From positions 70,759,135 to 70,823,134 of the forward strand of contig CM035234.1 of assembly GCA_020226215.1 (NCBI GenBank): a stretch of DNA of 64,000 nucleotides, in the 5' to 3' direction. The DNA comes from Sindora glabra (Eukaryota; Streptophyta; Magnoliopsida; Fabales; Fabaceae). A model generated the notes under the pieces. The model was not told the origin of the DNA. It did not search any database and saw only the letters and a list, made by a program, of their open reading frames with translations. A program made the translations under genes and the position numbers. Shown here one piece after another: positions 35,641-48,548 of this stretch; the first letter of the stretch is position 1, and every line of letters begins with the position of its first letter.

Positions 35641-37979
35641 ACTTACTATGAAATATATCAACAATTGAATGTACATAAACAATATGCTAATAATAGACCC
35701 CTAAAACTGAGATATTTCTTTAGGTGAAAACTAATTCAAATGGATCGTATTAATTAATATAAGAACATCGGGGGTCTAGAGATTATAACAATTTCACGGC
35801 CATCCACAACAAATTGTGTTAAGGGTAAGTATTGAAGAAACTCTTGAAATTTTAGATATTTAGTTTGATCATTGGCCAAATATCAGCAATGCAGTTTATG
35901 TTTTACAGACATACTGCTCAAATTCACGTGAAATTAATCTAACACAGACAAGTCCAGAATCACTAGAAAAATTAATCAAATTTGTGGAGGAAATGAACAC
36001 CATTGGCTAATGATACACATGTTTCTTGCTAAAATCATATATATGTATATGTGCATGTCAGGATTTTGAGGAATGAACCAAAATCTTATTTTCAGGACTT
36101 TAAAATTCTTTAATTCAGGATTCATGAAGTTATAAGTTTGAAAATCATATAATCATCTTGTCCTTTGATTACAAATTCTGGCAGTTCTAATATGCAGGAT
36201 CCATTAAGAATATATGACCAAGACTATTCTTGTACACTGTATTCTTCGAGAAAAATATATGAATGCGTGTTAATTAAAGTTTAAAATTATATGTGCAGAG
36301 GGAAATTAACAAATAAGGAAATACATAGGAGGTCAAATGCAATTTTAATTGTTTTTTGAAAAATTTCCCCCAAAAGTTTTCAAAAAATTTTCAAGATGTG
36401 GTCTCTTAGATCAGATAAATTTCTAGGTAGTGCTAGTATTGAAAATTTAATATTACTTTTATCTAAATATTATTAATGGTATTATTTTTTCAATCGAAAG
36501 CCCTAACAATTTGTTCACATAATATTTAAATAAAATTACAAAAGCTGTAAGTTTAAAAGAGGAGACAGCCTTATATATAATAATAGAGCTTATCCCCTTT
36601 CAAAAGACAAATTTTCTTGTAAACCAATTTCATTATGTAAGTACTACCCATACAAATCCTTTACTTTCTTATAGCCCGTAATTCCAATACATGTCGCACT
36701 GTCATGCTTTCCCATTACTTTATTTGTTTCTTTGCCTGTTCCCTTGTGTGTTCCATTCTGTTTCAATTTTATATTTATTTCTTTGTCTGGCTGTTTTCCA
36801 TTGCGCACTGACATATTATTCCATTTTTTTATTCGTTTTTATGCATGCTCTTTGTTTGGCTATGCACTGAGATTTTTTCCATCGTTTCTATTTGTTTCCG
36901 TCCGTGTTATAATGTCAAAATTAATAACTTCAATTTATTTATAAATAAATTCTTTTATTTGAATTATATTGAAAAACACATATAATTCAGTAAAAGATAG
37001 ATTTTGTTAGTACATATCATGATAAATAAAATATTAGAATAGGGTGAAATTTTTAATATAATATGAATTTTAAATCAAATAAAGTGAATTTTAGGAAAGC
37101 TTTTAATAGAAAAGTTATAATTAAAATTAGAAAGTTAAACAAATAGAAATAAAATGAAACATTCTTTAATTTAAATTTAAATGGAAAATTATTTTCAAAA
37201 TGAAATCTTATTTCAAACAAAGATTAAAATATATATATATATCACCAACTCCAAACAATTTGTTAGCTAAGTTTTGCAAAGGCTTAGACATGAGATTGGA
37301 GGTCTTAATTAAAGACAGAGTATCCAATCAGTAAGTGGTAAGGCAAGTCTGAAATTTCATTTTCACGAGAAATAAACTAATAATTGTCATAAAAATAGCA
37401 ATAGTTTGTTACAAGAACTGATAAAAATAATGTCAGAACTGAGAATGTGAGCATACCACACCATGCTTGCATTGTTCACAAGCTACGAGCCATTTTTGCA
37501 TCCCTACGCAATGATACCTTTGTGAGACAATGTGATCATTTGGATCTTTACTAACTCTAGATATTTGTTATAATTGCAATATTTTGTACCAAAATTAGTT
37601 TTGAACAACAATGTTTGAGTGATATTTTTTAAAGTAATTTTGAATGTCTAAAAGGAATTTTAGAACCCAAACATGCTACTAATCTTGGCTACTTTCAATA
37701 AAAGTTATGTCCGAAATTTGAATTGTTGCCCATTAAGTGAAAATAATGAGTACATAATTATTCAATGAGATTTTTACATCAAATCAATTTTTTTCTTATT
37801 TTTCTTATTTTTGCTGAGAGAAGAGAGAATAAAGTTGGCTACCTTTCTTAGATTTTATGATCATAATGGTATTTTCTCTATGCAAAACAGTTGGTTTAGT
37901 CATAAATACTGTTTAAAGGATAAGTCAATTATTACAACCCGACCAAAACGCAAACTAAATCAAAGATCTTTCATTAATT
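35641..37979. other. Intergenic DNA, possibly CACTA interior at left
   Basis: No gene recognised. 35740-35960 has codon-like minus-strand text (FVVDGREIVIISRPPMF) that could be transposon interior, but I cannot assign it. 36700-36910 is pyrimidine-rich. A short (AT)n lies near 37231. Confidence 0.4.
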
Positions 37980-38136
37980 GAGACTCTCTTCCATCCAACC
38001 TATCCTTTTGAATAAAGCGATTGTCTCATGTCACAAAAGCAATCCCCTTAATAATTTCTTAACATTAAGACACTTGGAAGTCTTAATCATGTATGGACTA
38101 CGAAATAAATGCAAAAATAAAAATTTTCTCTCTCAA

Positions 38137-38207
<71 letters not shown>

Positions 38208-38300
38208 CAATTTCCAACACATTTCCAAAGGCATTTATTTCTTGGCAGTTGCTTCAAGAAGAAAGTTATGTGACACCCTTGACGTATAAACTATTAACCC
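37980..38300. repeat. Shared segment B, copy 1 (compare 54060-54300)
   Basis: Shares CATGTATGGACTACGAAATA (TATGTATGGATTGGGAAATA in copy 2), the CTCTCTCAAAAATTGA / CCCTTCTCAAAAACTGA region, ATTACAATTTCCAACAC, then TTTCTTGGCA and GAAAGTTATGTGACA. Copy 1 has an (AT)n tract of about 62 bp (38144-38206) where copy 2 has only a short spacer. Confidence 0.6.
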
Positions 38301-38842
38301 TAAAGTTTTATATGATGACAAACAAGTATTACAATAGCATTGCATATCTTTATGCTAAATTGTTGTAAAATCTTCAATATGACGTGCTCTATTATAATTA
38401 TAATAGCAATACTTGATTATATGGTAAGGAGTTATATCTTATACAGGCTTCACTAGGTATATAATTAATTAATATACATAATATGATCATTATGCATGTT
38501 TTTGTATTGTTGCAACATGCCCCGTGGTAGAATTCGTGGGAGGTGAGTGGGTTTCGTGCCTCCTCAGAAACGTGATTATGAGTATGAATAAAAAGAAAAT
38601 GAAGTCGTCATTAATAATTTTTTATGGTGTGATTAGAATACAAAAAATGGTCTACATTCCCAAAATTCAAATTGAGGAGTTGGTTACGCATAAGAAGTTG
38701 TTAGCACCTTACAATGTCCGTTCAAAGAATAATTGTTTATTTGTTCTAATTCTATCTTATGAATTGAAATATGATAATCCTTGTTATATTACATCTGTAT
38801 TGTCCTAAGAATGTGATTTTTAATTTTAATTAATTTACTAAT
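38301..38842. other. Intergenic DNA with a short unassigned coding-like stretch
   Basis: 38519-38800 is less AT-rich than its surroundings and begins ATGCCCCGTGGTAGAATTCG, reading MPRGRIRGR then a stop; an overlapping frame is open for 94 codons (38524-38808). No family was recognised in either frame. It may be a gag or gene fragment; I do not call a gene. Confidence 0.3.
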
Positions 38843-39690
38843 TTGGTTATCCAAATCTATCTAACTTCATTGTAGGATCTGAATGAAATAAAGTATCTCA
38901 ATAATATTAAGTATCATCATAATCATACCTATAATCGGATCACTTAACTTTAATACATCATAAACAGAGATTTTATTATTTTGAAAGAATTTTATTTTAT
39001 TTTATTGAGAGATTTTATTGTTCTAAAATATTTTATTTTATCATTTTAAAGAGATTTTTATTTTATTTTATTTAAAAATCCAAATCCATCTAACTTCATG
39101 ATAGGATTTGAACAAAAGAAAATCCCTCAATAATGTTAAGTATCATTGTGGTCGCACTTGCAATCAGATTACTTAACTTTGATACATCATAAATATAAAT
39201 TTTATTATTTGAATATTTTTTAATTTATTATTTTTGAAATATTTTAAAAATATTTTTATTTTATTATTCATGAATTATTATTGTATATTTTTATAAAGAA
39301 TTTTATTTCATTATTTTTGGAATATTTTTAATAAAATGGTTATAATATAATTTTTAAAATAATAAAATAAGAAAATTAGTTCAAGTAATTCTATTTGTTT
39401 ATTTAGCATTGCATCAATAATTTTTAATTTTCATTATTAAATTTGTTTAACTTCATGGTCAAATTTGAAATAAAACTTTAGAAGAATTCAATTATAATTC
39501 CAATTTTACTATGCAATTTTAAAGTATCAAATTTGTTAACTTCATAACTAAATCTAAATGCATAATTGTTCAGGAAAATTGAAATCATAATTCAATATCA
39601 TTTTTTTATAATTTTTGAAATATCAAATTTACCCAACTTCATGGTCAAATTTGAATAAAAAATTGCTCAAGAAAATTAAAATTATATTCA
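38843..39690. repeat. Degenerate tandem repeats
   Basis: Two units of about 240 bp begin with CCAAATCYATCTAACTTCAT (38848 and 39078) and continue with AGGATYTGAA, CCTCAATAATRTTAAGTATCAT, GCAATCAGATTACTTAACTTT and GATACATCATAAA. After 39440 a shorter unit of about 80-110 bp recurs around AAATTTGTTTAACTTCATGGTCAAATTTGAA (39450, 39528, 39626). The two families share the AACTTCATGG core and may be related. Confidence 0.6.
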
Positions 39691-41694
39691 TTGCACTTAC
39701 AATTAATTTCAATATAAGTCCATTATCACAAAAATGTAGATAAATCATAAATGCAAATGATGAGTATAAGATAATTTTTATGTACAATAATATTGAGATT
39801 TTTTAGTTTAATTGATTCATCTGATTTAATTTTAAAATATCTCTCACCTCAAGAATATTAAATAATTTAAACCTCCAAACTATTTTATTTTATTCTGTCG
39901 TAGGAATTGCACTAAAATATTATCTTGATAACATCATAAAAAATAATTTTTAAAAGTAAATAATAAGGAAAGTAGTAAAAAAATAAAAATAAGAAAAATA
40001 CTTCGGGTGGTGTTAATATGGTTCTTAAAGGTACTGAAAAGATTTGAGATGAGATTCGGAAGTACTCCTGAAGTTACGTAAATTCCAGGCTACTGATATA
40101 AATACTATACAAACCATCAGAGATCATAATTACATGATGGACTAATTTGAAATAAGTGAGTTACCATATATTGATCTGAGTCATAGTTTTGCTTAAATTA
40201 GTAGAACCTTTTTGTTTATCATAATTTTGCTTAGATTTGTAGAATCTGATTAAGAGTGGCGGTGTTTTCATCTTAATTATTTTGAATTTGAATTGATAAT
40301 TTAGCCTATTGGACATTTAGGTAGTGAATATGAGAACTTGACTAATTTACTATATATGATTTGCTTTGCTGATGATGAAAAGGTGCACCTTAGTCTACAT
40401 TTTCATAATCTTTTCATTTTACAAGACCTAAGATTCTGACATACTTCTGGACCATTTAGTTTCTCAATGAAACAAAACCCCCCAACGAATAACATCTCAG
40501 GTTTTATTTCCTTATTCTTCATTTGGTATGAGCTTTGACCTTTCTTATTGGCGTGGGATAGGAAATATATAATATTTAGGCTTTTACTGCTGCCATAGCT
40601 TTGCTTAGATTTCTAGAACCTGAACAAGTACTGTTCATTATAGTTTTCTATTTTCAATTTGAGCCTCACCAAGTATAGTCCATTTATACATTTATTACTC
40701 CATTAGATTAGATTACCAAAACAATATGATCTTCATAGATAAGAAACTTCAAACCATAGCTAAATATGTTCATCATGTCAGCAATTTGAAGTTATTAATT
40801 TGGATCTCAACCTTTTGGATTGCATATATGAGATCCTTTTGGATATTCAATTTCAACTAGGAAGTTGATAATAGGGTATCTTTCCATACCGGTCTAGTTT
40901 CACCAAGCTTTTGCTTCCCCTAGAAATATTTCTACTTCCCATATCTTTAACTATTATAAATATTTTCAAATAATGATATGTCTCTATTTTTTATCACAAA
41001 TCTTTTTTTTTATGGCTTTCAAGTAAAGAAAGTTATAGCCATTTTGAATGCCCTGTAAAAAATTGTAAAATTATTTCTTTTGCAATTGATTTTGAGGTAG
41101 ATAAATTTTCTTCTCTATGTTTGTTAGTAAATAATCTCCTTGTCTTTGTTTGATATTCAAATACTTACCTAATAAACAGTTTGGGATAATGAAATTCTCC
41201 CTATTTCTTATAATTTAAAAGGTCCGTTCATGTGTTTCCCATTGTTATTTAACAAAAGTGGCCTTTATATATGATGTCTCAAATCAATAGCTTGCAAAGT
41301 ATCTATTGGCTTCCTCATCATTAGAGCACTTCTAAACCTTCATATCTATCATAAAAAAGTTGGATTTTTTTTATATGCTTCTTCTCTTAGATATATTTCT
41401 ATTGAATAATTTTGCAATATACCTCTATGAAATTGATACAAACCAATATATGCTATGTCCTAGGGGTGTGCTCCCTATTGTATACCTATTTAGAAGTCAG
41501 CCCCCTTAGTGTCATAGGCTTTAGTGAAGTGTAGCTATATATTACAATTCAAAAGAGAACATTATATATATAGAATGTAGGAAAGAAAAAAATAAAAAAG
41601 TAAGAGTGAAAGACTAGAACAAACTTTTGACTTGTTTGATTTTATAGAAGTTTTAAAGAGCCCGGTAATGTTAAAAATCTGCCTCAAATTTTGT
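39691..41694. other. Intergenic DNA, no recognised feature
   Basis: ATAGTTTTGCTTA, TAATTTTGCTTAGATTTGTAGAA and ATAGCTTTGCTTAGATTTCTAGAACC recur near 40185, 40220 and 40600, a weak dispersed repeat. No gene seen. Confidence 0.45.
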
Positions 41695-41899
41695 AGAAAC
41701 TCAAACAAAAATAACAAGAACAATAAAGCCTTATTCTATTAAGTAAGGTTGGCTACATAGATCATACGACACCATTAGGCTCTTTTTGAAATCAGATTTT
41801 TGAGAATATTATTCATTAAAAGAATTTTTTTTTAATTTTTTCCAATGTCCTTTTTTGCCTCCCTCTATACCTTTTTATAGGATTAAAGACAATATAATT

Positions 41900-44191
41900 G
41901 ATTCTTCTCGCTGGTGCCTTTGGTGGCCTTCTTTTCACGTATCCAAACCACCTTAATTAATTTTTTTGTCATCTTCTCTTCAATGGGTGCCATACCAATA
42001 TTCCCTCATGTGTATTCATTCCATATTTTGTCATTTTCTTTGTATGATCATACATCCATTTTCACATTCTCATTTCTAGTACTCCCATTTTTTGCTCTTG
42101 TTATCCCTTTAAAACTCAACATTCACTACCACAAAGCATAACTGATTGTATAATGGTTAAATAGAAATTCTCTTTAAGCTTAGTAGATACTTTATGGTTA
42201 CAAATAACTCCTGATTATCTTTCTCCATTTTAATCTTCCAGCTTGTATCTTGTGTGTAGCATCTCCATCAATTTTTCTATCGCTTTGTAATATTGATCAC
42301 AAATACTTCAATTTAGACACTTGTGGTATGACATGTTCTCCAATTCTTACCTCCAAATCATTTCTTTTTTGCTTTTTGTCAAATTTGCATTCATTTCTTC
42401 TTTGCTTTTTGTCAAATTTGCAATGCATTTACTCTTACTCCTATTCAAGCAAAAATCCTTTAATTCCAATGTTTGTCTCTAAAGCTCAAGTTTATTCTTA
42501 ACTTCTTTCCTCCTCAATCAAAATTATATCATTCATGAATAGCATGCATTTAGGGATAGTCTCTTATATGTCCCTGTTAAAAATATCTAAAATTAGATTA
42601 AATAAATAAGGACTTAAAGCTGAACCTTAATGTAGTCCTATCCTTATAGGAAAATCCTTAGTCTCGCCTCCAGGAGTTCTTACATTTGTAATTAGCCCAT
42701 TATACATATCTTGTATAGTTTGGATATATACCATACGAACTCCTTTCTTTTCCAAAGCCTTCTACAATATTTCTCTTGGTACTCGATTATAGGCTTTTTC
42801 TAGGTCAATGAAAATCATATGTAAGTCTATTTTTTTTCTCTAATACCTTTTCATCAACCTCTATAGAAGATAAATAGTCTCTATTGTAAACCTTCCTAAG
42901 ATAAATTCAAATTAATTCTTTGCAATCTTAGTTTTGTATTTTAATTTGTGCTCAATTACTTTTTCTTATAATTTTATCATGTGGTTCATAAGTTTTATCC
43001 CTCGATAATTTGTATAATTTTATATGTCTCCTTTGTTTTTATATATAGACATCAAAATGTTTTCTCCTTCACTCATTTGACATTTTCTTGAACCTTAAAA
43101 TCCAATTAAATAATTTAGTGAGCCAAAAGATGCCCCATTCTTCTAAACATTTCCAAACTTCAATAAGAATATTATTAGAGCTAATGACTTTGCCATTATC
43201 CATCCTCTTAAGAGTTTTTTTTACCTCCCTAACTCAAATCCTACAATAATAGGCCAAATTTTGTTCATCTTTTTGGATTTCTAATCCTTCCATATCCCTA
43301 GTCAATTCTTAGTCGTCATTGAAAAGCTTATAAAAGTATATTTCTTATCTTTCTTTGATATCTTCATTTGTGAGAAAAACTTATCCTTCTTCATCCTTAA
43401 TATACTTTACTTAATTCAAATCCCTTAATTTCCTTTCCTTATTTTGGCAAGCTTATAAATCTTTTATTTTCCATTCTTTGTCCCTATATCTCAATAGAAT
43501 TTCTTAAAAGCTTTTGATCGTTCCTTACTCACAATCTTCTTAGTCTCACTCCTAGTTGTCTGATATTTTTCCTAATTTTTGACATTATTGTACACATGTA
43601 AGGCTTTAAAATAATCCCTTTTGATCTTGACCCTTTCCTACACACTTTCGTTCCACTACCAAAATTTTTTATCTCTTGGTCTAAAACTTTTGATTCACCT
43701 AAGATTGCTTTAGCAACTATTCTAACCCTTTTAGTTATCTCATCCCAAATATGGTTGGCATTTCATTATACTTCTCAATTATTTCCTTTAATAATATTCT
43801 CTTAAAACTCATCAATTTTTTATCTTTAAGCTACCACCACTTGATCTTGGGATTTATAATTTGTCATCTTTTCTAGTTACGGGTCTTAAAATGAATATCA
43901 AGGACTAAGACCCTATGCTGTGTAGTAAGGTTCTCCCTTGGAAGCACTTTGTAATCCTTACAAATTCTTCTATCTATACTCCTTATCAAGAAGAAATCAA
44001 TTTTTCAACCTTATGGTTCTACTTTTATACATGATTAGATGCTCCTCCCAATTTTTAAGATAAGGTTTTGCAATCTTCAAATTATATGCTATCGAAAAAT
44101 AAAGAATAGATTGCCTTTCCTCATTTAATTCTCTAAACCAAATCCTCCATGAGCTCTTGAAAATTACCTTTCCTAGCCTTGCCTTATTACC
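41900..44191 (-). pseudogene. LINE ORF: end of endonuclease, reverse transcriptase and C-terminal region (decayed)
   Basis: Minus-strand reading, in order: NEERQSILYFSIAYNLKIAK and HLIMYKS (end of the AP-type endonuclease), a linker with NGKV and LIEVWKCLEE, then NYRGIKLMNHMIK, FIDLEKAYNRVPREIL (first catalytic aspartate), TPGGETKDFPIRIGLH with GSALSPYLFNLILD, CMLFMNDIILIEEE, and the C-terminal VSKLKYL, DATHKIQAGRLKWRK and LRWFGYVKRRPPKAPARRI. The usual FADD box is FMND here, so one catalytic aspartate is lost as asparagine. Stops and frameshifts occur throughout. A 33-bp segment is duplicated near 42360-42425, repeating CKFDKKQ. Confidence 0.87.
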
Positions 44192-44317
44192 TATCACGAC
44201 CCAAATTTTCAAGTTGGAATTCGTGACCGGTGTGAATATATCATAATCCTATGATATATCTACAAGCCTTTTTCAAATTTTATCTTATTACTAAGCAAAC
44301 ATAATAATTTTAATAAA

Positions 44318-44372
<55 letters not shown>

Positions 44373-45798
44373 ATTAGTCATAATTACAAATTAAAATAAA
44401 AGTACTATCTCATAATTCATAAAAATATTAAGAAGTACTCCACTACAAAAATATTATACTTTAAACATCTAACAATTCAAGTTACATGATATACCAGTGA
44501 TCACATATGATTTAGGGATCCACTTGTAAAGAAAAATTAAGACAAGAACAAAAATGAGTATTTTAAATACTCAGTGAGTCTATTTACATTTTAATTTCTA
44601 AAATAATTCTATAAAGAATTTATCATTTTTCTCATAAATATTTAACTAACAATAATTGTCTATCAACATAATTTAACTGAATTCAAATCTAACATACAAC
44701 TAATGTATAATATGCGAGTGAGAATGGTGGGGAGGTATAGGTTCTACCTTGTGCCTCCCATTTCAGCCTTATCCCTCACAACCCAACCTTATCGTTCCAT
44801 TTCAGCCTTATCTTTCTCTCCAACATAATGCCCTCAACATGAATAAAATCTGCCTTTTGTTATAGGGTCGCCCCCTTAAGGGATTAGGTTATGGTTAATA
44901 TACCACCCACCAAAAATTTTCCTATAACTCAAATATAACCATATTCTATCATTTTGAAGAAATCCATAGTTTCCTAAGCATAAGCATAAAATAATCATAT
45001 ACACAATTTCAATCACAAATCATTTATTTATCATATTCAACAATTAAATTTGCAATTATATTGCTAATTTTTTTATTTATAGCACTACTAATAATATTAA
45101 ATGGAAATTCTAAAACTACAATCCTTATTTCATAATTTCTCTAATTTTTCTAAACAAAATCTAAACCTAATGGAAATTATTTAAATTAAACATAATTATT
45201 ATAAAATATTATATAAAAATTAAATTAAATTAATATGAATTAGAAATGGAGTAAATAGAATTCATCTCAATTCTCCTAAAGATACCTCTTATTTTTCTGT
45301 CTCTCTCTTCTTTCTTCTTCCTCTTTCTTCTTTCTTCTTTTTTTTCTTCTTTTTGCTTTTGTTTTCTTCTTCTTTCTTCTGCTTTCTTTTTCTTCTTCTA
45401 GACGTGTGGCCATTTTACACCTTCTCCCCCTTATATACTGTGTGAATGGTGGTGTTGTCACCGTCATTCACCACTATTTAATTATATATTTTTTAAAAAT
45501 CTTATTTTTATTTTTCAATTTTGCCCTTCATCTTTTCATAAATTTCCATATTTGTCCTCATAAATTATTTTCCAATTTTGCCCTGCCACTTTATATAAAT
45601 TTACATTTTTGCCAATATAATTCCTTTCCAAATTTGCCCTTTCCCTTTATGAAAAATTCTAAATGTGTCCAAGTATTTTCTAAAAAAATTATTTATTTAC
45701 TTTCTTTGAAAATTTACATTACAATGCATTTATAATATTTTTATATTTTTATTTAATAATTTTATTTATTTAATAAATTAAAATATTTGGCTATTACA
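44192..45798 (-). repeat. 3' LTR of the Tekay-type element (left-hand copy)
   Basis: Contains an (AT)n tract of about 49 bp (44321-44369) that is only about 20 bp in the other LTR, a CT-rich run (45295-45390) and the downstream word TGTGTGAATGGTGGTGTTGTC shared with the right-hand copy. The terminal TG is TA here. Confidence 0.88.
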
Positions 45799-45813
45799 AA
45801 TTCTCCCCCTTAA
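45799..45813 (-). other. Polypurine tract
   Basis: The minus strand reads TTAAGGGGGAGAATT immediately before TGTAATA of the 3' LTR, the standard site for plus-strand DNA priming. Confidence 0.8.
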
Positions 45814-46699
45814 TTAAAATTCATTCTCGAATTTTAAAGATGGCGAGTATGATTGCATAGGATTGTTAACAGCTTGTGTATCAATTCTATGTGTCATCAT
45901 ATGTAATTTAATCATAATCATATGAACTTTCAATATTTAAATAATCCAATAAATCACTTTTCATCAAACTCAAGCAACATGCTCTTTTAATTGTTAATGA
46001 ATTTAGAAACATTAAACACAACAGGGGCTCTGAACACCACTTATGATACATTAGGCAATTTTTAATCTTACATTTTATTTCCTATCTCTTGATCAATCAT
46101 GTAAGAAATTCCATTTATACTAGCATTGATCATTTATTGTAATTTTAAAACATATTTTGGCAAGTAATCACAATCAATAATTCCTAGTTAAGGATTTTAG
46201 CCAAAGTTTAGACAAACGAGCCCTAAACTAGGCTTTATCCAATCTATAATCATTTTCCCATTTCATTTTGCCAGATGGCAAATTACACAAATTAATATAG
46301 CAATCAACATTGCCTGATTATTTCACTCGAGGTGTTGTTTGGCTACTAGATTTTTACAGCAAGAGCTAAGAATAATAGTGGTATGATCACAACTAATGCA
46401 ATAATCAATGCTACCTGATCATTCACAAAACGAAGATTTATAAACCTTCTTTAAAGAAAGAGGCAAAGCATTCCCTATTGGTCTAATCCTAACCATGGGT
46501 AACCTTCATGCTGCCATAAATCACATATCACTATACATGATAAAACTACAATTTGGAGTATAATAATCAAAACATACAATTTCCACATCACTATATATAT
46601 ATATATTTTTCAAATTGTTGCAAGGTCTATTTTAGTGCAAAACAATTCATGACCACCCACTCATAATTAGGAATCTCAATGACTTAGTCACTTATTTTT

Positions 46700-47180
46700 C
46701 TTTTTCACTTAAGGTTGCTAACCATACTTGATACCCTTTATTCATTAATTTTTGCACCTTAGTCCAGGTTATAATAGGTGGGGTTATTGTTTTTCTTTCT
46801 CCTTGAAAAGTTATTTCCATGCCTTTACTAAATTTGATTTAAGGGTTACTACTTTGTGATAACAATTTATTCTAGCATGGTATTTTGAAAGCCAATCTAT
46901 CCCTAAAATGATGTCATAATCTCCTATCTCTATTATCACCAAGTTAACCTTAGTGGGTTTTGGTGTGTAACTATAGCACAATTATCTATACCATTTCTAG
47001 CAATTAAAATTTTCCTATAGGAGTAGCTATTATCATCATTTGCTCCAAGGGGTGCATAGGTTTAGGCATTTTCTTTGTTAGATTTTAAGATATAAAAGAA
47101 TGCGTAGCACCAGGATCAAATAAGGCACTAGCATCTTGTTCTTCAACTAATAATGTTCCTATCACCACTTCATTAGATTT
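46700..47180 (-). pseudogene. Retroviral-type aspartic protease domain, decayed
   Basis: Minus strand: VVIGTLLVEEQDASALFDPG followed by ATHSF (about 47105-47170). This is the LFDSGATHSF active-site box of Tekay proteases with the catalytic aspartate kept and serine changed to proline. Further text YRKILIARNGIDNCAIV, then YHARINCYHKVVTL, matches the second half of the domain. Stops are present. The reverse transcriptase that should follow is missing. Confidence 0.75.
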
Positions 47181-47299
47181 TTCTACCTCTTCTCGTGTGA
47201 TAGCGAACACTCATTTTCGCGATCCCGTAGCTTTCTATTTTTTATTCTTGTTGGGCATTGCTAGTGCTTTTTGCTGATTTTGCATTTGACATTGCTTGG

Positions 47300-48404
47300 T
47301 TATTATTATTAGTCTTTCTGAACATGCATTCTTTAGCTCGATGTCTTGGTTTCCCACATTGAAAATAAATTATGCATCTTCCTGGATGAACTCTTTTGCA
47401 TTGCTAGCAATAAGGGAAGCTTTCTTTTTGCTGAAATGGAGATGATACACTTTGACTGCCTACTCTCGAGAATCTTGGTTTGCTTCTGCCACTTCTACTT
47501 TGAAAATTCTATTGACTTTGAGGTCTTCTAACAAATTGTTCCCCAATGCTCTTAGATAGTGTATTGGAAGTTGACGTAACTCCCTTAGTCTTTTTACTAC
47601 TCCCCTTTTCAAATATGCTTCTTTTTTTACTTGAGGATTCTTCTTTTCCTCTTCTTTCTTCTAAACAAATCTCCATCCTAAGTGCTTGGTTTAGTGCTTA
47701 CTGATAGGTGGTTGCCTCAATAATAATCACACAATCAAAGTAGTAGTCTTGGAGCCCATTGATGAATCTTTTGACTTTGGCTTTCTTAGTAGGTGTTAAA
47801 TAAGTTATGCATTTTAAAAGTCATATAAATTGAGCATTATATTCTGGAATAGTCATATCTCCTTGAGTGAGGTGCTTAAATTCTCTAGATTTTGGCATCT
47901 CGAATGCTTGATGATAAAAATTGATCCACCAAGTCGTTTATAGAACTGTTCCCAAGTGAGGGGAGGAGGAGAAATGCTTCTTTGATCCACATTTTGCATG
48001 TACCAATAGTAGGCTATATCATCTAATTGATAGCCCACTAACTCAATCAATATAGTTTCTGAACAGCCTAACATTCTTCTAATTTTCTCAGTTTGTCCAA
48101 GGAATTGGTATGGGTCGATAGAAGGATTACTGCTATTGTATCTTGGTGGCTTGAGTTTCAAGAATTCATGGATGATTTATAATTTATTAGCAGGGGGTAT
48201 TAGGGTTGGCTACCTCATTTCATTTTCCACATAATTATAATTCTTGATTCTCCCACTTTTATTTGTCTCTTTATCTTTATTTGCACCCACTATTTCAATT
48301 AATTTATTGACAGTCTGCTGCATGCGGACTACCCGCTCAAGCATCTTAGACTGCCCATTAGCAAATCTAATTCCCTCATGTTCAGCCATATTCTTATGGC
48401 ACAC
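47300..48404 (-). pseudogene. gag of the Tekay-type element, decayed
   Basis: The minus strand starts MCHKNMAEHEG at 48404, then MLERVVRMQQTVNKLIEI (48290-48355), then FLKLKPPRYNSSNPSIDPYQ, IRRMLGCSETILIELVGYQL and WYMQNVDQRSISPPPLTWEQ (47950-48165). This is the conserved gag core of the Tekay chromovirus lineage, with the FLKLKPPRF and W-Y landmarks. After 47853 the frame breaks; GNQDIELKNACSER near 47310 corresponds to the zinc-knuckle segment with its first cysteine lost. Gag forms the particle that packages element RNA. Confidence 0.8.
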
Positions 48405-48532
48405 AAAGGGAAGAATAACATATAACTTACACTATTCAAGTACTAAGAATTTTGAAATAACACTTGAGTATGCTGATGGATCCCTCATATCCACATTATT
48501 GGTATACCATGATTAGGAAAACCCAAAACCAT

Positions 48533-48544
48533 GCTCTGATATCA
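48533..48544 (-). other. Primer-binding site (initiator Met tRNA type)
   Basis: The minus strand reads TGATATCAGAGC, one base off the common TGGTATCAGAGC, next to the 5' LTR. Confidence 0.8.
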
Positions 48545-48548
48545 CAAT

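Noticed and set aside
41914..42501. Plus-strand frames of 75 and 83 codons
   Set aside because: Shadows of the minus-strand LINE, whose domain order is clear.
45276..45735. Lysine/glutamate-rich minus-strand and hydrophobic plus-strand frames, the latter repeated at 49700-50068
   Set aside because: CT-rich and pyrimidine-rich tracts of the Tekay LTR; the repetition reflects the two LTRs.
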